From Stagonosporopsis chrysanthemi (lineage: Eukaryota; Ascomycota; Dothideomycetes; Pleosporales; Didymellaceae), in assembly GCA_022560025.1 (NCBI GenBank), contig JAFISE010000237.1:1-39326 (forward strand): 39,326 bases of DNA, written 5' to 3'. The notes under the pieces were generated by a model. That model was not told where the DNA came from. It worked only from the letters and a program-made list of their open reading frames with translations, and did no database searches. This document shows positions 20,802 through 32,773 of the stretch, in pieces. How positions within the stretch are numbered: position 1 is the stretch's first letter; the number at the start of each line of letters is the position of its first letter. The position numbers and the translations under genes are program-made.

Positions 20802-20972
20802 TTGAAGGCGATCAATCGCTTGCCATGGTAGCTCTGATAGATCAACTTCCGGAATTTAAAAAATATAATCACAGACGGTAACATGTCCGTGCACTCAATG
20901 CGTAGATTCAGTCAATACACCGAACCACCAAAATAGCTCACTTAAAAATAAGGCTATAGAGCTACACACATA

Positions 20973-21402
20973 GGCTAGCAAACTAGGTACCCCTGTGTAC
21001 TTAGAGTCTCTAACTTTAGGTAAGTATAACTCTATAGTTCTTTAAGATATAGCTTAGTAATATATTATGTAATAAAATGCGCTAAGCTAGAGCTTTTAAA
21101 TAAGCTACTATTTGCCTAGTTTAGATTAGTGTTAGCTTATTTATATCGCCTAGAATAGCTAGATAGTTTGTACTACTTCTACTTCTACTTAACTCTAAGG
21201 TCTATAAACTCTCTATAGATTCTAAGCAATATATCTAAGCTAGAACTAATCTAAATTAGGCTAATAGTAGCTTGTTTAAAAGCTCTAGCTTAGCAAATTC
21301 TATTATGTAATATATTACTAAGCTGTATCTTAAAGAACTATAAAGTTATATCTATCTAAAGTTAGAGACTCTAAGTATATTAAAGTACTTAGTTTACTAG
21401 CT
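20973..21402. mobile_element. 430 bp palindromic hairpin (foldback) element, copy 1
   Basis: The left half (GGCTAGCAAACTAGGTACCC...) is the reverse complement of the right half with scattered transitions, so the whole element folds back on itself with arms of about 200 bases. It is flanked by TA on both sides (20971-20972 and 21403-21404), fitting a TA-targeting Tc1/mariner-type origin. It has exactly the same length as copy 3. It has no coding capacity and forms the left edge of the AT-rich block. Confidence 0.85.
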
Positions 21403-21465
21403 TATATATATAATAGTTATTATTATAAGATATATTATTAAAGTACTCTATAAATATTATAGTAG

Positions 21466-21470
21466 GCTAG
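21466..21470. repeat. Target site duplication of the LTR element, left
   Basis: GCTAG immediately before the left LTR. The same five bases follow the right LTR at 28712-28716. Confidence 0.75.
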
Positions 21471-21751
21471 TGTAATAATATAGAATGCTAGAAGGGTCTA
21501 AATTGCATAGGTATCTACTACAAGGTATATAGAAGTACTAGAATAAACTATAGGACTAGATCTTTATTTCTATAGGTCTTATACAAAAGAATACTTTAAA
21601 ACTATCTATCTAAACTCTATAGAAGCTTCTCTTCTTATACCTAAAAGCTTAAAGAAGACTGTACTAAAAAGTAGTTAAAAGATAGATCTAAATTAGGTAG
21701 TTGTTAAGTAGTAAAAGGTAAGCTTAAAAAACTAAGCTTATTCTTATATTA
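21471..21751 (-). repeat. LTR, left copy (3' LTR of the minus-strand element)
   Basis: 281 bases aligning without large gaps to 28431-28711. Differences are mainly C/T and A/G. The outer end TGTAATA is the expected ...CA on the element strand. Confidence 0.88.
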
Positions 21752-22479
21752 CTCTCTCTCTTTATAAGCAGATTGTCTCTAATTCTATAAAATTATAAGA
21801 GAATTCTTGTACTATAAAGGTTTAAACTTTAGTAGAGTATAGAATATATCTAACTCTTATCTATTCTAAGACTCTAGTCTTTTTTTACTATTATTAACCT
21901 TTATTTAGGTTTTTCTATACAAGCTATATTAGCTACCTTATACTTATCTGTCTTAGGCAAGCTCTTTAGTAATAATAACTAAGTAAATTAGATTATTACT
22001 AAGCTTATAGCTATTATAAGAGCCTACACTATAATAAGGTAGCTTTTATTAAAGTTGTAGTAACTATAGAAATATATTTAATCTACTTTTTAATTAAGTT
22101 AAGTTGCTTATAGCATGCTTCTTAAGTAAACAACACGTACTCTGCCTGTTTTTATTCTCTAACAGACACTAATTCTTACTGTAAGTACTTTAAACAACTT
22201 TATTTAATTACTACTAACTATTGCTAGGCTTATTTTTTAGTTACTATGCTAATACTTATCTCTCTTAGCACTCTTATAGTAGCTTATTAGGTTATCTGCT
22301 TTTATTTAATTTAAGCCTTTATATAAAAGAATATAGTAGTATATACCTTTAAAAAGGTATTATTATTAAAGTATACTTATTATACACTTTAGAACAAGAA
22401 GTATTATCTAGTTTAATTACTATTACTTTTTTTTTATTAGTTCTTAGGCTAACTTTTAAATAGGTGCTAATTTATATTA

Positions 22480-22850
22480 GACCTAAGTATAATGCTTTTT
22501 AGAGCAATCTTGTTATATAGAAAAAGGCTGTAGTAGAAGAAAGTAAAGAGTTAAGAGAGCTAGAAGCAATAGCTATATAGGCTGTTTGTAAGACTGCTTA
22601 AAGTAACCTCTATTAGTTAGCTTATACTTTAGTAAGTATAGTATAGGTAGTAACTGCACAGCTTAAAGAGGTGTTAGCTGCTAATATATTACTCTATTAG
22701 TACTACGTCTAGCTTGTTACTAATTAGGCCTTAGTAGAAGTAATAAGAGTACTTACTATACAAGTAAAGTCTTTGCGCAATAAAGTAGCAGAGCTAAAGC
22801 AGGTAGTAGTATTCCTGCAGGCTCTAGTAGTTAAAGCTCTATAGCAAAGC
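22480..22850 (+). pseudogene. Decayed helical, gag-like coding stretch on the opposite strand
   Basis: Read on the plus strand, one frame gives a Glu/Lys/Leu/Val-rich helical sequence (EESKELRELEAIAI, TAQLKEVLAANILL, VKSLRNKVAELKQ) interrupted only by TAG/TAA that could come from CAG, CAA, CGA or TGG codons. It looks like a coiled-coil protein such as a retroelement Gag. It lies inside the LTR element but in opposite sense to its pol. It is either a nested element or an extra antisense ORF of the element. Confidence 0.45.
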
Positions 22851-25526
22851 ACTAAAAAAAAGAGCTTAAAAAAGTTAGTGCCTAAAAAAGTATTAGCTAA
22901 TTTAGATGCTATTTTAGTAGATACTAAAGAAGAGATAAGTAATATTAGTAAAGCTCTAGCTTAATTACTATATATATAGTAGAGTAGATATTTTTCTTTA
23001 TTACCTAGTTAGGTTAGTAAAGGTTTAAAGTAGTCTAAGTCTTTTTTATCTTTTAAATTTATAATATACTTACTTAAACTATTGCTAGCTATTTTCTTCT
23101 TAGAATTTAATCTAATTTAGTAATTACTTTAAAAGACTTAGTAATTATAGATACTTATTATAAAACACTCTTAGCTTATAGAAAGTATTCTTAAAGTTTT
23201 CTACTAAATACTAAGTAAAGTTAGAGTTATGTTCTAGCTAACTTACATAATACTTTAAGTATTATTAAACTAGCTTACTTATAAGTATCTTTTATACTTT
23301 TTATTTCTTAACTTTTTAAATTAGAATACTTAAGAGTTTTAGAGCTTCTTATCTAGGTAAAAGGTCTGCTAAGTCTTTGTAAAGTATATTTAAAGTAAAG
23401 ATATTGTAGATTTATAAGCTAGAAAAAAGTTTTAATTACTATAAATAACTAACTTACTTAAGAACTTTAAATAGACTTTTTTATAAGTTTAATAGCTTTT
23501 AGCTAAGATACTTAATAGCTAAGTTCTTAGTTAATAAGCATACTTTATTACTTACTACCTAGTTAACTAGACTATAGTACTTGTCCTTAGTAGCTCTTAT
23601 TTGTAGCTGCGCCTTTTCTATATTCTTTTTAGCTACCTTCTAAGTTTAGTATACATAGGTTGCTAGAGTAAGTATATCTTAGTAGTTTAAGCTATTACAA
23701 GGATTTATATCTATATTATATCTATTCTACTACTAGCTCTGTCTAGGTTTACTTCTAAACAATACTTAATAGAAAGTTATTCTAATACTAGAATAAAGTA
23801 AAGTAAGCTGTGTATAGTTAATAAGCAGTAGTAATTTAGACTAGTTATCTTAATAGTACGTTATAAACAGTTATAGCTACTAGTTAATATACTTGTTTAT
23901 AATTTCTATTTAGCTATTAGTTTCTTTATAGTAGGTAGTAGAAAGCTTAACTTTAATGCTAATAATCTAACAGAACTTAAACTAGAAACAGGATACAAAC
24001 TAGAGTCTATAATTAGATACTATTAACTTAGAAGTATAACTAAAATAATAAACTTATTAGATAAACAAAGAGGCTATTTCTTATATAGTTATTATCTTAT
24101 AGTATAAGATAGTAATTGCCTGTTTTGTTAAACAGTTAATAATAACAAGTATTTAATTATATCTAGCTTTGTCTTTTAGAAAATTTTTAAAATCTATACA
24201 CAGATACTATATAGGTTAATTAAAGATAGGTAATAGATGCAAGTACTTGTAGAATTAGGTCTGTTTTAGATAACTATAGTAATAAGAGATATAGTTTTAT
24301 ATATATTGTTTATAGCTTGCTTTTATACCTTGCTAGTAATACTATTAAGACAGTAGCTAGTAGGTTTTCTTTATACTTAGGTAAGTAGTAGATACTTAGT
24401 TATAAGCTTCTTAGATAAAGTGCGTGCACAATAAAGAGTCTAAGACTATATACAGACAATCTTAGTATAAAAGTAGACTATTATAAATCTAATAACTAAG
24501 AGCTAGAGATTTTTACTCTTTTTTAAAGGCCTAGTAATTATATTGCAGTGTAGCTTTAATTAGTTCTAAAGAGTCTAACTGCATCTCTAGCTGTAAGGTG
24601 TAGATAGTATATACTAAAGAATATAAAAAATAGACTTAGGTAAGATTAAAGGTAATATAGTTATAAAGTTATTAGAGTTCTAATAACACCTAAGAGTAAT
24701 TATCTTTTTAAGTTGTCTTAAGGTTAGCTAGGTCTTACTCTCTTTAACTAAAGATACTAGCTCTTTTATTATTCTTCTCTAGAGTGTACTTAATTTAGAA
24801 GTTAAACAGAGCAAGTGCTTCTGCTTACCTAGCTTGTTACGTATTTAAGACTTTAGTAGTTATAAAATATTCTAGAGAACAGTAGTTAGAGTAGACATAG
24901 ATCTAATTTAGTATAGAGATTAGCTTAGCTCTCTACTTATTAAAGGCTTAGAAGATAGCAAAGAGCTTTTTATTATAGACCTCTTAGTTAAGCTCTAAAC
25001 CTAATAGAGAACAGCTATAGAATACTGTAGAGTACTAGCAGTTGTCTGTATATTTCTAAGATATAACACTAGCTACTACTCTATTTAATATATTAGTCTT
25101 AAGCTTTGTTTTAAGGTCTAGGTTAAAGTAGTACAGAGTTAGAATAGCTAATAAGCTCTGTTTAAGCTTCTTAAAGCTAGCTTAGCAGTCTAGAGTCTAT
25201 TTAAAGGTATTTAATAGACTTTACAACGCAATTAAAGGTTTTACTACTTAAAAAAACTTAGGTATAAATTGTTAATAGAAACTAGTAAAGCCTAGAAATA
25301 ATTTTACACCTATTACAGTTATAAGTAGCTTCTAGTCTGCTAAAACCTATACTTTCTTAGAATTTACCTTAATACCTTTGTTTGTAAAGATATACTTAAA
25401 GTACTAAGTATAAGTTATATAGAATTTACTTTTCTTAATATTAACCTGTAAGCCTATAGAGCAAAGGAGTTCTAGAACCTTTTTAATATATATCTAGTAA
25501 GTCTAAGTATCTTTAGAGTAGATAAA

Positions 25527-25570
25527 GATATTGTCTAAGTAAGCAATATAGAAGTTATCTAAGTAGTTAA
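25527..25570 (-). pseudogene. Reverse transcriptase catalytic box, minus-strand copy
   Basis: The minus strand reads Y-L-D-N-F-Y-I-A-Y-L-D-N-I-F-I-Y. The second Asp of the catalytic Y-L-D-D box is Asn, which would abolish activity. The same block occurs on the plus strand at 29181-29235. Confidence 0.85.
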
Positions 25571-27064
25571 TTAGAATATTGTTTATATAGTATTAGTACG
25601 TAGCAGAGCTATTATATAAACTAAATAGTAAGACCTTATACTTATATATACTATAATATATGTTAAATATAGTATACTCTTTAAAAGCAGAATCTATATA
25701 GATTTAGTTAAAAGCTAATTAAATATTAAACTTAGTAAATATCTTTACCTTAAGTAGTTAGGCAAGCAGCTTATTTATATTAAGTATTAGATAAAAGTCT
25801 TTGCAAGTTAAATTATTTAATTTGTAATAGTCTATATAGATATACAGGCTTCTATTTAGTTTTTGTATATACAGTATAGGTAATATAAATAAGCTTTAGC
25901 TATATTTAATCTAACTATAGCACAGCTATTCTTGTATAAACTTCTTAGTAGCTTTAAGTTCTTTTAGGTTTTGTTTATACAAGAAAGAGTAGTAATTTAG
26001 CAAAGGTTCTTCTAAAACAATTTTATAGTTATAAAGGCAGTGTTTTAGAAGGCTTTTAGCCTCTGCCTTACTAAACATATTAGTATACTAAGAGTACTAG
26101 GCTAGCAAGCGTTTCTAGATTAGTTAAGTATTATTAAAGTTGTCTTAGTAGTACTTTTCTTCTATTATATAATTAATCTTGTATAGATTAGTTATAAAGA
26201 ACTTGTTCTATAGTTTCTTTATTAAAAAGTAGAAAGTGTTAGCTAAAAGCATAGTAATAGTAGCAACCTTTGTTAGAATAGTTATAAGAAGGTTTGCTGC
26301 CTAATTAGATAGTAGTAAGAGTTGTAAACAAAACTTAGGCAACCTTAATATACTTTTTATACATTAAACAATAGTACTAAAGCTGCGTTGTTACTAATGC
26401 TCTTCTTATTTCTATAAAGCATCTTATTACTGTATATTCTACTAGGCTTTGCCTTCCTGCAGAGGTTAGCACAACACTATTAGTAGAGGCAGTGTAGAAT
26501 TGTAAGAACAAAGGTATCTAGTAAGCTATGTTAACTAAGACTTATCTATATTAATTTATAGCTTAAAACGCTTTAAATACTTAATTCTAATAATACAATC
26601 TTGTAATCTACAGTCTATAATAATAAAAGAGTAGTTATATACTTTCTAGCTATTAACTATAAGAGATAACTATATATACTAGGTTACAGGGGAAGTAATT
26701 TAATCCTAGAAACCTTTAACCTAAACTAAGAAGAGTAGCTTTTAAATAAGTTTATAAAGTAGAGTAGAGATAGAATATGTATTATTAGAGTTTAAAAACA
26801 AAAATCCTTAGGCACTAGTATTAACTAAAGAGCAGAGTTAAACACTAAGCTCTTAGTTGCAAAGACTAGTAGAAGTAGAGAAATAAGGTCTGCTAAACAA
26901 ATAAGATAATAAAAAGTTAAATAGACTATATTAGTTTAGGCCTAAGTAAGATAATCTTCTTAGGCAGGACTGTTTTCTATAGAGATTAAATTAGTCTTGT
27001 TAAAGTCTTCTTTAGCATTAATAAAATCTTCCTGCTCTACCTTAATTTTGTGTATACAGAGTAC

Positions 27065-27115
27065 TGTGCAATTCTTAGTAAGGTGTTCTAGCTTTCTATA
27101 GTTATAGCAAGCTCT
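27065..27115 (-). pseudogene. Gag CCHC zinc knuckle remnant
   Basis: The minus strand reads A-C-Y-N-Y-R-K-L-E-H-L-T-K-N-C. Restoring the expected spacing C-x2-C-x4-H-x4-C shows that the second Cys has become Tyr and the Gly before His has become Glu, both G to A changes. This fixes the 5' to 3' direction of the LTR element. Confidence 0.8.
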
Positions 27116-28430
27116 TAGAGTTATGTTCTTTACAGGTATAGGTATATTAGAAGGTTAGCAAAGTATAGGAGTACTCTAGGTAAAGTAAGTAGATTAGCTA
27201 AAAAAAAAAGTAATCTTGTTAACTTGTTATAACAGAGCTCTGTTTTGTATCTAACTAGTAGGTTCTTGTTAATCTTAGAGGTTACAAAACAGTATAAGTT
27301 AGTATAGTAGAGTTGTTCCTTCTTTCTATATTATAAGCAGTTAAGTGTTCTGCTATTTAAGAGAAAGAATTATACTATTACTACTTAAAGCCTAGATTAA
27401 GTATTTAAATGCTTAGCAAGATCTTAGTCTATATATAGTAAAACTATTCTAATTATAGTACCTTTCTTTAATAGCTACACTAAGGAAGTAGCTCTTAAAA
27501 GTAAGAAAATCTTCTAGTTTTTCTATTTAGAGTTAATTAAAGGCTGCTTAGCTTTCTGCCTACTTGTTCTAAGTAACAAAGTCTGTCTTAAAGAGTGTAA
27601 TTATCTCTTCTATAGTATAAAAATAATCTGTCTTATTGTTAGAGAGGTACTAAGGTTCTAAGTATTCTTTAGCTAATCTAGATATATAACTCTAGATAAG
27701 AGCTATATTAGTATATACACTCTAATAGTAGTCTGTATTAATATTAAGTTAGTTGTAAATAAAAGTATACTATTACTAAGAGGTAGAGTTATTTCTATTT
27801 ATAAAAACCTTGATATTAAGAGTCTATTGAAAAAGCTTTTTATATACTGTAAGTACTAAGCTAGCTTCTAATAGCTGCCTTATAGTAGATTAATACAGTA
27901 TACTTATTAGTAGTGTTTCTGTTATAGGTAGAGAGCAATCTACTAAAGTAAGACTAGTATATAACTAAGCAAGTTCTTACTATAGTTAAGCTATCTCTTC
28001 TAAGAGATTATAGTAAAATAGCTCTAAATTAGATCTGTTATTAGTAGCAGATAGTTATGCTAATACAGGGCTCTAGAGGCGTCTAGCCCCTAATTAGTTC
28101 TAGAACTAAGTAGTACGTCCTAATAGATTTCCTAATATTAGAGTTGTATCTAAATTAAGTAGGTTATTAATAGTCTCTAAGTGTCTATCTTAGCGCAAAT
28201 CTAACACAGCTTTTCTAAAGTTAATCCTAGAGCAGTAAGTTATAGAAAGTTCTAAACCTATAGGCTTTAGTTGTTAGAAGATCTCTAGAATTCTAACTAT
28301 AGTACAAACAATTTAAAAGACTTGTTTAGTTTAGGTATAATACTCTAGCTGCGCTTGTGCAAATAACTAAATAAACTGTAGCAATATTATTATAAAGCTA
28401 TTACTAGCTAGGACAAGTTTTAAAGAATAA

Positions 28431-28711
28431 TATAATAATATAAAATACTAGAAAAGTCTAAAAGGTATAGGTATCTGCTATAAAGTATATAGAAGTACTA
28501 AGATAAACTATAGGACTAGATTTCTATTTCTATAGATCTTGTACAAAAAGATACTTTAAAACTATCTATCTAAAGTCTGTAGAGACTTCTTTACTTATAC
28601 CTAGAAGCTTAGAGAAGACTGTACTAAAGAGTAGTTAGAAGACAGATCTAAGTTAGGTAGTTATTAGGTAGTATAAAGTAAGCTTAAAGAACTAGGCTTG
28701 TTCTTATACTT
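28431..28711 (-). repeat. LTR, right copy (5' LTR of the minus-strand element)
   Basis: 281 bases matching the left LTR in the same orientation, followed at once by the GCTAG target duplication at 28712-28716. Confidence 0.88.
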
Positions 28712-28716
28712 GCTAG
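28712..28716. repeat. Target site duplication of the LTR element, right
   Basis: GCTAG, identical to 21466-21470. Confidence 0.75.
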
Positions 28717-30415
28717 CTTAACTACAAGATTGTTTTAGAAGAACTTTTACTAGATTATCACTTTCTTTTATATAAACAGAACTTAGACAAACTTAAAGCT
28801 ACTTAGAAGTTTATACACAAGTAGCTATATTATAGTAAGATTAAATACAGCTAAAGCTTATTTATATTATCTATACTATATATATAAAAAGTAAGTATAA
28901 GCTTATATATCTATATAGACTATTATATATTAAATAATTTAACTTAGAAGAACTTTTATCTAACACTATATTTAGACAAGCTACTTGCCTTACTATCTAA
29001 GGCAAAGATATTTACTAAGTTTAATATCTAATTAGCTTTTAACTAGATCTCTATAGATCTTGCCTTAAAGAAGTATACTATGTTCTAGACGCGTTATAGT
29101 ATATATAAGTGCAAAATCTTACTATTTAGTTTATATAATAGCTCTGCTACATACTAACACTATTAATAGTATTCTAATTAATTACTTAGATAACTTCTAT
29201 ATTACTTACTTAGATAATATTCTTATCTACTCTAAAGAAGCTAAACCTTACTAGATATATATTAAAAAGGTTCTAGATTGTCTTTATTCTATTAGCTTGT
29301 AAGTTAATTTTAAGAAATGTTAATTCTATATAACTTACACTTAGTACCTTAGGTAAATACTTATAAACAAAGGTATTAGAGATAGTCTTAAGAAGGTATT
29401 AGTTTTAATAGATTAAAAGCTACTAACAACTATTAAAGCTGTAAACTTATTTTTAAGCTGTACTAACTTCTATTACTAATTTGTCTCTGAATTTTCTAAG
29501 GTAGCTAAACCTATAATTACGCTACAAAGCCTAGTAAACGCCTTTATATAGACACTAGATTGCTAAGATACCTTTAAAAGGCTTAGAGAGAGCTTACTAG
29601 CTATTCTAATACTGTGCTACTTTAACCTAGACTACAAAACTAAGCTAGAGATTAATATATCTAATAAAGTAGTTATAAGAGTTATGTCTTAAAAACATCC
29701 TAATAGACGCTAGTATCCTATAGTATTCTATAGCTAACTACTATCTAGTTTAGAATTTAGTTAGGAGATCTATAACAAAGAACTCTTTGCAATTTCTTAA
29801 GCTTTTAATAAGTAGTAAGCATTAGGCCCTTGCTAGGCTAATAATATAGTACTGTTGTAAGCCTGTAATTATAGTCTATAAGTACTATTAACCTTTTTAG
29901 TACTTGTTTAGCTTAGCAGCTTAGGCTAGGTTCTAATAGTAAGCAGAACTAATATCTACGCTAAGTTAGATCTATATCTACTCTAACTACTATTCTCTAG
30001 AATATTTTATAACTACTAAAGTCTTAAATACCTAACAAGCTAGGTAAGTAAAAGCACTTGCTCTGTTTAACTTCTAAATTAAGTACACTATAGAGAAGAA
30101 TAATAAGAGAGCTAATCTCCTTAGTTAAAGAGAGTAAGACCTAGCTAACCTTAAGTTAGCTTAGGAAGATAATTGTTCCTAAGTAATATTAGGTCTCTAA
30201 CAACTTTGTAACTATATCAACTCTAATCTTGCTTAATTCTATCTATTATATTTCTTAGTATCTATTATCTATATCTTGTAGATAGAGATACAGTTAGACT
30301 TCTTAGAACTAATTAAAGCTATACTACAATACAATTGCTAAGTCTTTAAAAAAGACTATAAATCTTTAGCTTCTAGTTATTAGATCTATACTATACTGCA
30401 GGATAGAGTACTATG
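28717..30415 (+). pseudogene. Second Ty3/gypsy fragment: RT, RNase H, start of integrase
   Basis: The plus strand shows the order of a Ty3/gypsy pol: an RT start (I-Y-I-D-Y-Y-I-L-N-N-L-T, from a C-V-D-Y-R-A-L-N-A-L-T type block at ~28907), F-T-K-F-N-I at ~29010, Y-L-D-N at 29181-29235, RNase H (K-T-K-L-E-I-N-I-S-N-K and F-Y-S-x-L-L-S) at 29640-29760, then a MITE insertion (29820-29938), then the tether (E-Y-F-I-T-T-K-V-L-N) at ~30000. It is the same family as the complete element but in the opposite direction. It lacks gag and a left LTR, and stops are frequent. Confidence 0.8.
29820..29938 (-). mobile_element. Inverted-repeat MITE, copy e, inside gypsy RNase H
   Basis: 119 bases, reverse complement of the copies at 31808-32102 and 35006-35584 (begins TTAGGCCC, ends GGTTCTAATA). 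It interrupts the RNase H/tether coding frame, so it inserted after the retroelement. Confidence 0.8.
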
Positions 30416-30429
30416 TAACAGTCCTTCTT

Positions 30430-31263
30430 TCTTTATTTTAGTCTATTACTCTTACGTCTACCTACTAATTAGTACGTGTTTTTTAAACTTTAACTCTTTT
30501 TAGATTGTTAAGATAGTATCCTAGTCTGTGCTATTATACTCTATTATAGCCTATTATAGCTTAAGTAGGCTAGCAGTAGCTAGAAAGCGCTATTCTTGTC
30601 CTCTCTAAATCTACTTTTAGCTAACTATAGTATTTTAAACTATTAGAAGCTATTTTACTCTATAACAACCTATAATAGCCTATAATTACTTGTCTGCAGC
30701 TAAAGTAATAGATTTAGGCAAGGTTTTAAATATTATAGCTAATTTTACTGCAAGGTTATACTATACGTACGCATACTATATCTACTATTTTACTTTTAGC
30801 TAGATTTGCTTCTATAGTGCTGTTAGGTGCTAATTTCTTGTCTTTACTACTACAAACTACAAGTACTTTAGGCCTTAGCCTGTTTTAATTAAGAATATAC
30901 TATCTGTCTAGTATATAAGGTGCTTCTACTACTTCTTGTCTAATAATAAATATTTTATAGTATTTAGTACTATTTTATAGTATTATACTCTCTCTAACGT
31001 ATTATAGCTTGCTAAGGCTCTTAACAAGGACCTTACGATGCTTTATAGCTATTTCTAACAGTAAGAAGCTAATAATACTACTGTAATTTAGAAGGTTACT
31101 GCAGAGGCTGCTATTATAAAGTATTAGATTACTCTTACTAAGACTATTAAGTTATAAGTTATTAAAGCCTATTCTAAGCTAAAATAAAGCATTATTAACT
31201 GTTATAGTAACTACTTGCTCTAAGCTAACTACTTCACCTTCTACTCTAGCGCTTTAAGTAAAC
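30430..31263. other. Unassigned decayed AT-rich sequence
   Basis: Contains short imperfect repeats (CTATTATAGCCTATTATAG near 30540) and no motif I could assign. Probably another decayed element between the gypsy fragment and hairpin copy 2. Confidence 0.5.
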
Positions 31264-31265
31264 TA

Positions 31266-31588
31266 AGCTAGCAAACTAAGTACTCCTATATACTTAGAGT
31301 CTTTAACTTTAAGTAAGTATAACTGTATAGTTCTTTAAGATATAGTTTAGTAATATATTATATAATAGAATGTGCTAAGCTTAAACTTTTAAAAGAGCTA
31401 CTACTTGCTTAATTTAGATTAGTTTAAGCTTAGATATATTGCTTAGAACCTATAGAGAGTTTATAGACTCTATAGTTAAGTAGAGATAGAGGTAGTATAA
31501 ACTATCTAGCTATTCTAGGCAATATAACTAAGCTAAAACTAATCTAAATTAAGTAAATAGTAGCTTGTTTAAAAGCTCTAGCTTAGTG
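31266..31588. mobile_element. Hairpin element, copy 2 (right arm truncated)
   Basis: Matches hairpin copies 1 and 3 from the TA-flanked left end (AGCTAGCAAACTAAGTACTCC) through the centre and into the right arm, then homology stops near TAGCTTAGTG. About 105 bases of the right arm are missing. Confidence 0.8.
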
Positions 31589-31807
31589 TTAGCCTAGACT
31601 ATACTTAGCTTGCAAAGGATTAGCTATATAAGCTATATCTAACACGTAGAGAGTAAATCTTTATATATCTAACTTAAGTAAGTTCTTAAGAATTACTTAC
31701 TTTTTATTATTATTTAGTTCTTATAAGTTAGGTATTATATTAGTATATAAAGGTTGTATTTCGTATTAATTAAAGAGTGTTATTTAAAGAACGCTATAGA
31801 TTGCTGT

Positions 31808-31932
31808 TGTTAGAACCTAGCCTAAGCTGCTAAGCTAAACAAGTACTAAAAAAGTTAATAGTACTTACAGACTATAAGTATAGGCTTAGAGTAGTACTAT
31901 ATTGTTACTATTAGCTTAGCTAGAGTCTAACA
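31808..31932 (+). mobile_element. Inverted-repeat MITE, copy a
   Basis: 125 bases starting TGTTAGAACCTAGCC and ending GAGTCTAACA; the ends are imperfect inverted repeats. Nearly identical to copy b at 31978-32102, with which it forms a tandem pair. Confidence 0.8.
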
Positions 31933-31977
31933 GTCTAGGGCCTAACAGCTAAAGGCCTAACAGCTATAGCATGTTAC

Positions 31978-32102
31978 TGTTAGAACCTAGCCTAAGCTGC
32001 TAAGCTAAACAAGTACTAAAAAGGTTAACAGTACTTATAGACTATAAGTCTAGGCTTAGAGTAGTACTATATTGTTACTGTTAGCCTAGCTAGAGTCTAA
32101 CA
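31978..32102 (+). mobile_element. Inverted-repeat MITE, copy b
   Basis: 125 bases, nearly identical to copy a, 45 bases downstream in the same orientation. Confidence 0.8.
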
Positions 32103-32244
32103 GTCTAGAGCCTAATAGCTAAAGCCTAATAGTTGCTAGAATAGATTTGTGTTTTTTTTAAAAGCTAAAAGTATAAGCTATATCTAGTATTTATTTAACG
32201 CGTCTTTCTAAGCTTATTAGAAAGGTATTTATATAAGTAGAGTA

Positions 32245-32745
32245 CTTTAGTAAAGTCTTAGCAAAAGTAGTTAAATTGCCTATATAGGCAACTTGCCTGT
32301 AAAGTACATTAATACTCTTAATAACTGTTGTCTACTCTTAGTTATCTACCTAGACTAACTTTAGTTTTCTTTATCTCTTTAAAGCTATACTAATAGCTTT
32401 TATTTATATAATATTAATTATAAAGCTAGCCTTATTAAACTTGTAAGTACTATTATTTAAGATACTATACTTAGTTTTAGTATTCTATACTAAGTAAAAA
32501 TAGCTTTAACTTACCTTAAGGTCTTTATATATAGATTTCTTATAGTTGTACTTCTAATTAAACTTTACTTTAAGCTCTAACAAACACTTAATAAATATAC
32601 TAAGCTAGTTTAAGTTAATATAGCTTAGTTAATACTTAGCACGCGAAGAATTAGCTATATTAGCTATAGCTAAGAGCTAGAGAGTAAATCTTTACGCATC
32701 TAAGGTAAGTATATACTTAATAACTACTTACTTCTTATTCTTGTC
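32245..32745 (-). pseudogene. Fot1/pogo-type transposase N-terminal fragment with a foreign TIR joined to it
   Basis: From ~32745 down to 32312 the minus strand reads like the start of the transposase in the complete copy at 32774-34638 (K-V-K-F-N, Y-N-Y-K-K, D-L-K-V-S, Y-K-F-N-K). At 32310 it meets a terminal sequence (GCAACTTGCCTGTAAAGTACAT, 32288-32309) of another copy, next to a TA. One element or MITE derivative appears to have inserted into another. Confidence 0.65.
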
Positions 32746-32773
32746 TAGTACTCTTAAGTTTATAATAGTATTA

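Larger units (their letters stand above)
21471..28711 (-). mobile_element. Complete but RIP-inactivated Ty3/gypsy LTR retrotransposon
   Basis: Two 281 bp direct repeats bound a 6.7 kb interior, with a 5 bp GCTAG duplication outside, so insertion ends are intact. On the minus strand, gag comes first: a CCHC zinc knuckle is at about 27065-27115, with its second Cys changed to Tyr. Reverse transcriptase follows at roughly 25000-26100 (minus strand; reads Y-K-V-L-x-F-x-L-x-N-x-x-A-T then Y-L-D-N at 25527-25570, from YLDD), then RNase H/connection at ~24750-25000 and probable integrase remnants below that. The order gag, RT, RNase H, integrase is that of Ty3/gypsy. All frames carry many stops. Part of the interior at 22100-23000 may be extra sequence of opposite sense. 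No primer-binding site was identified with confidence. Confidence 0.85.
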
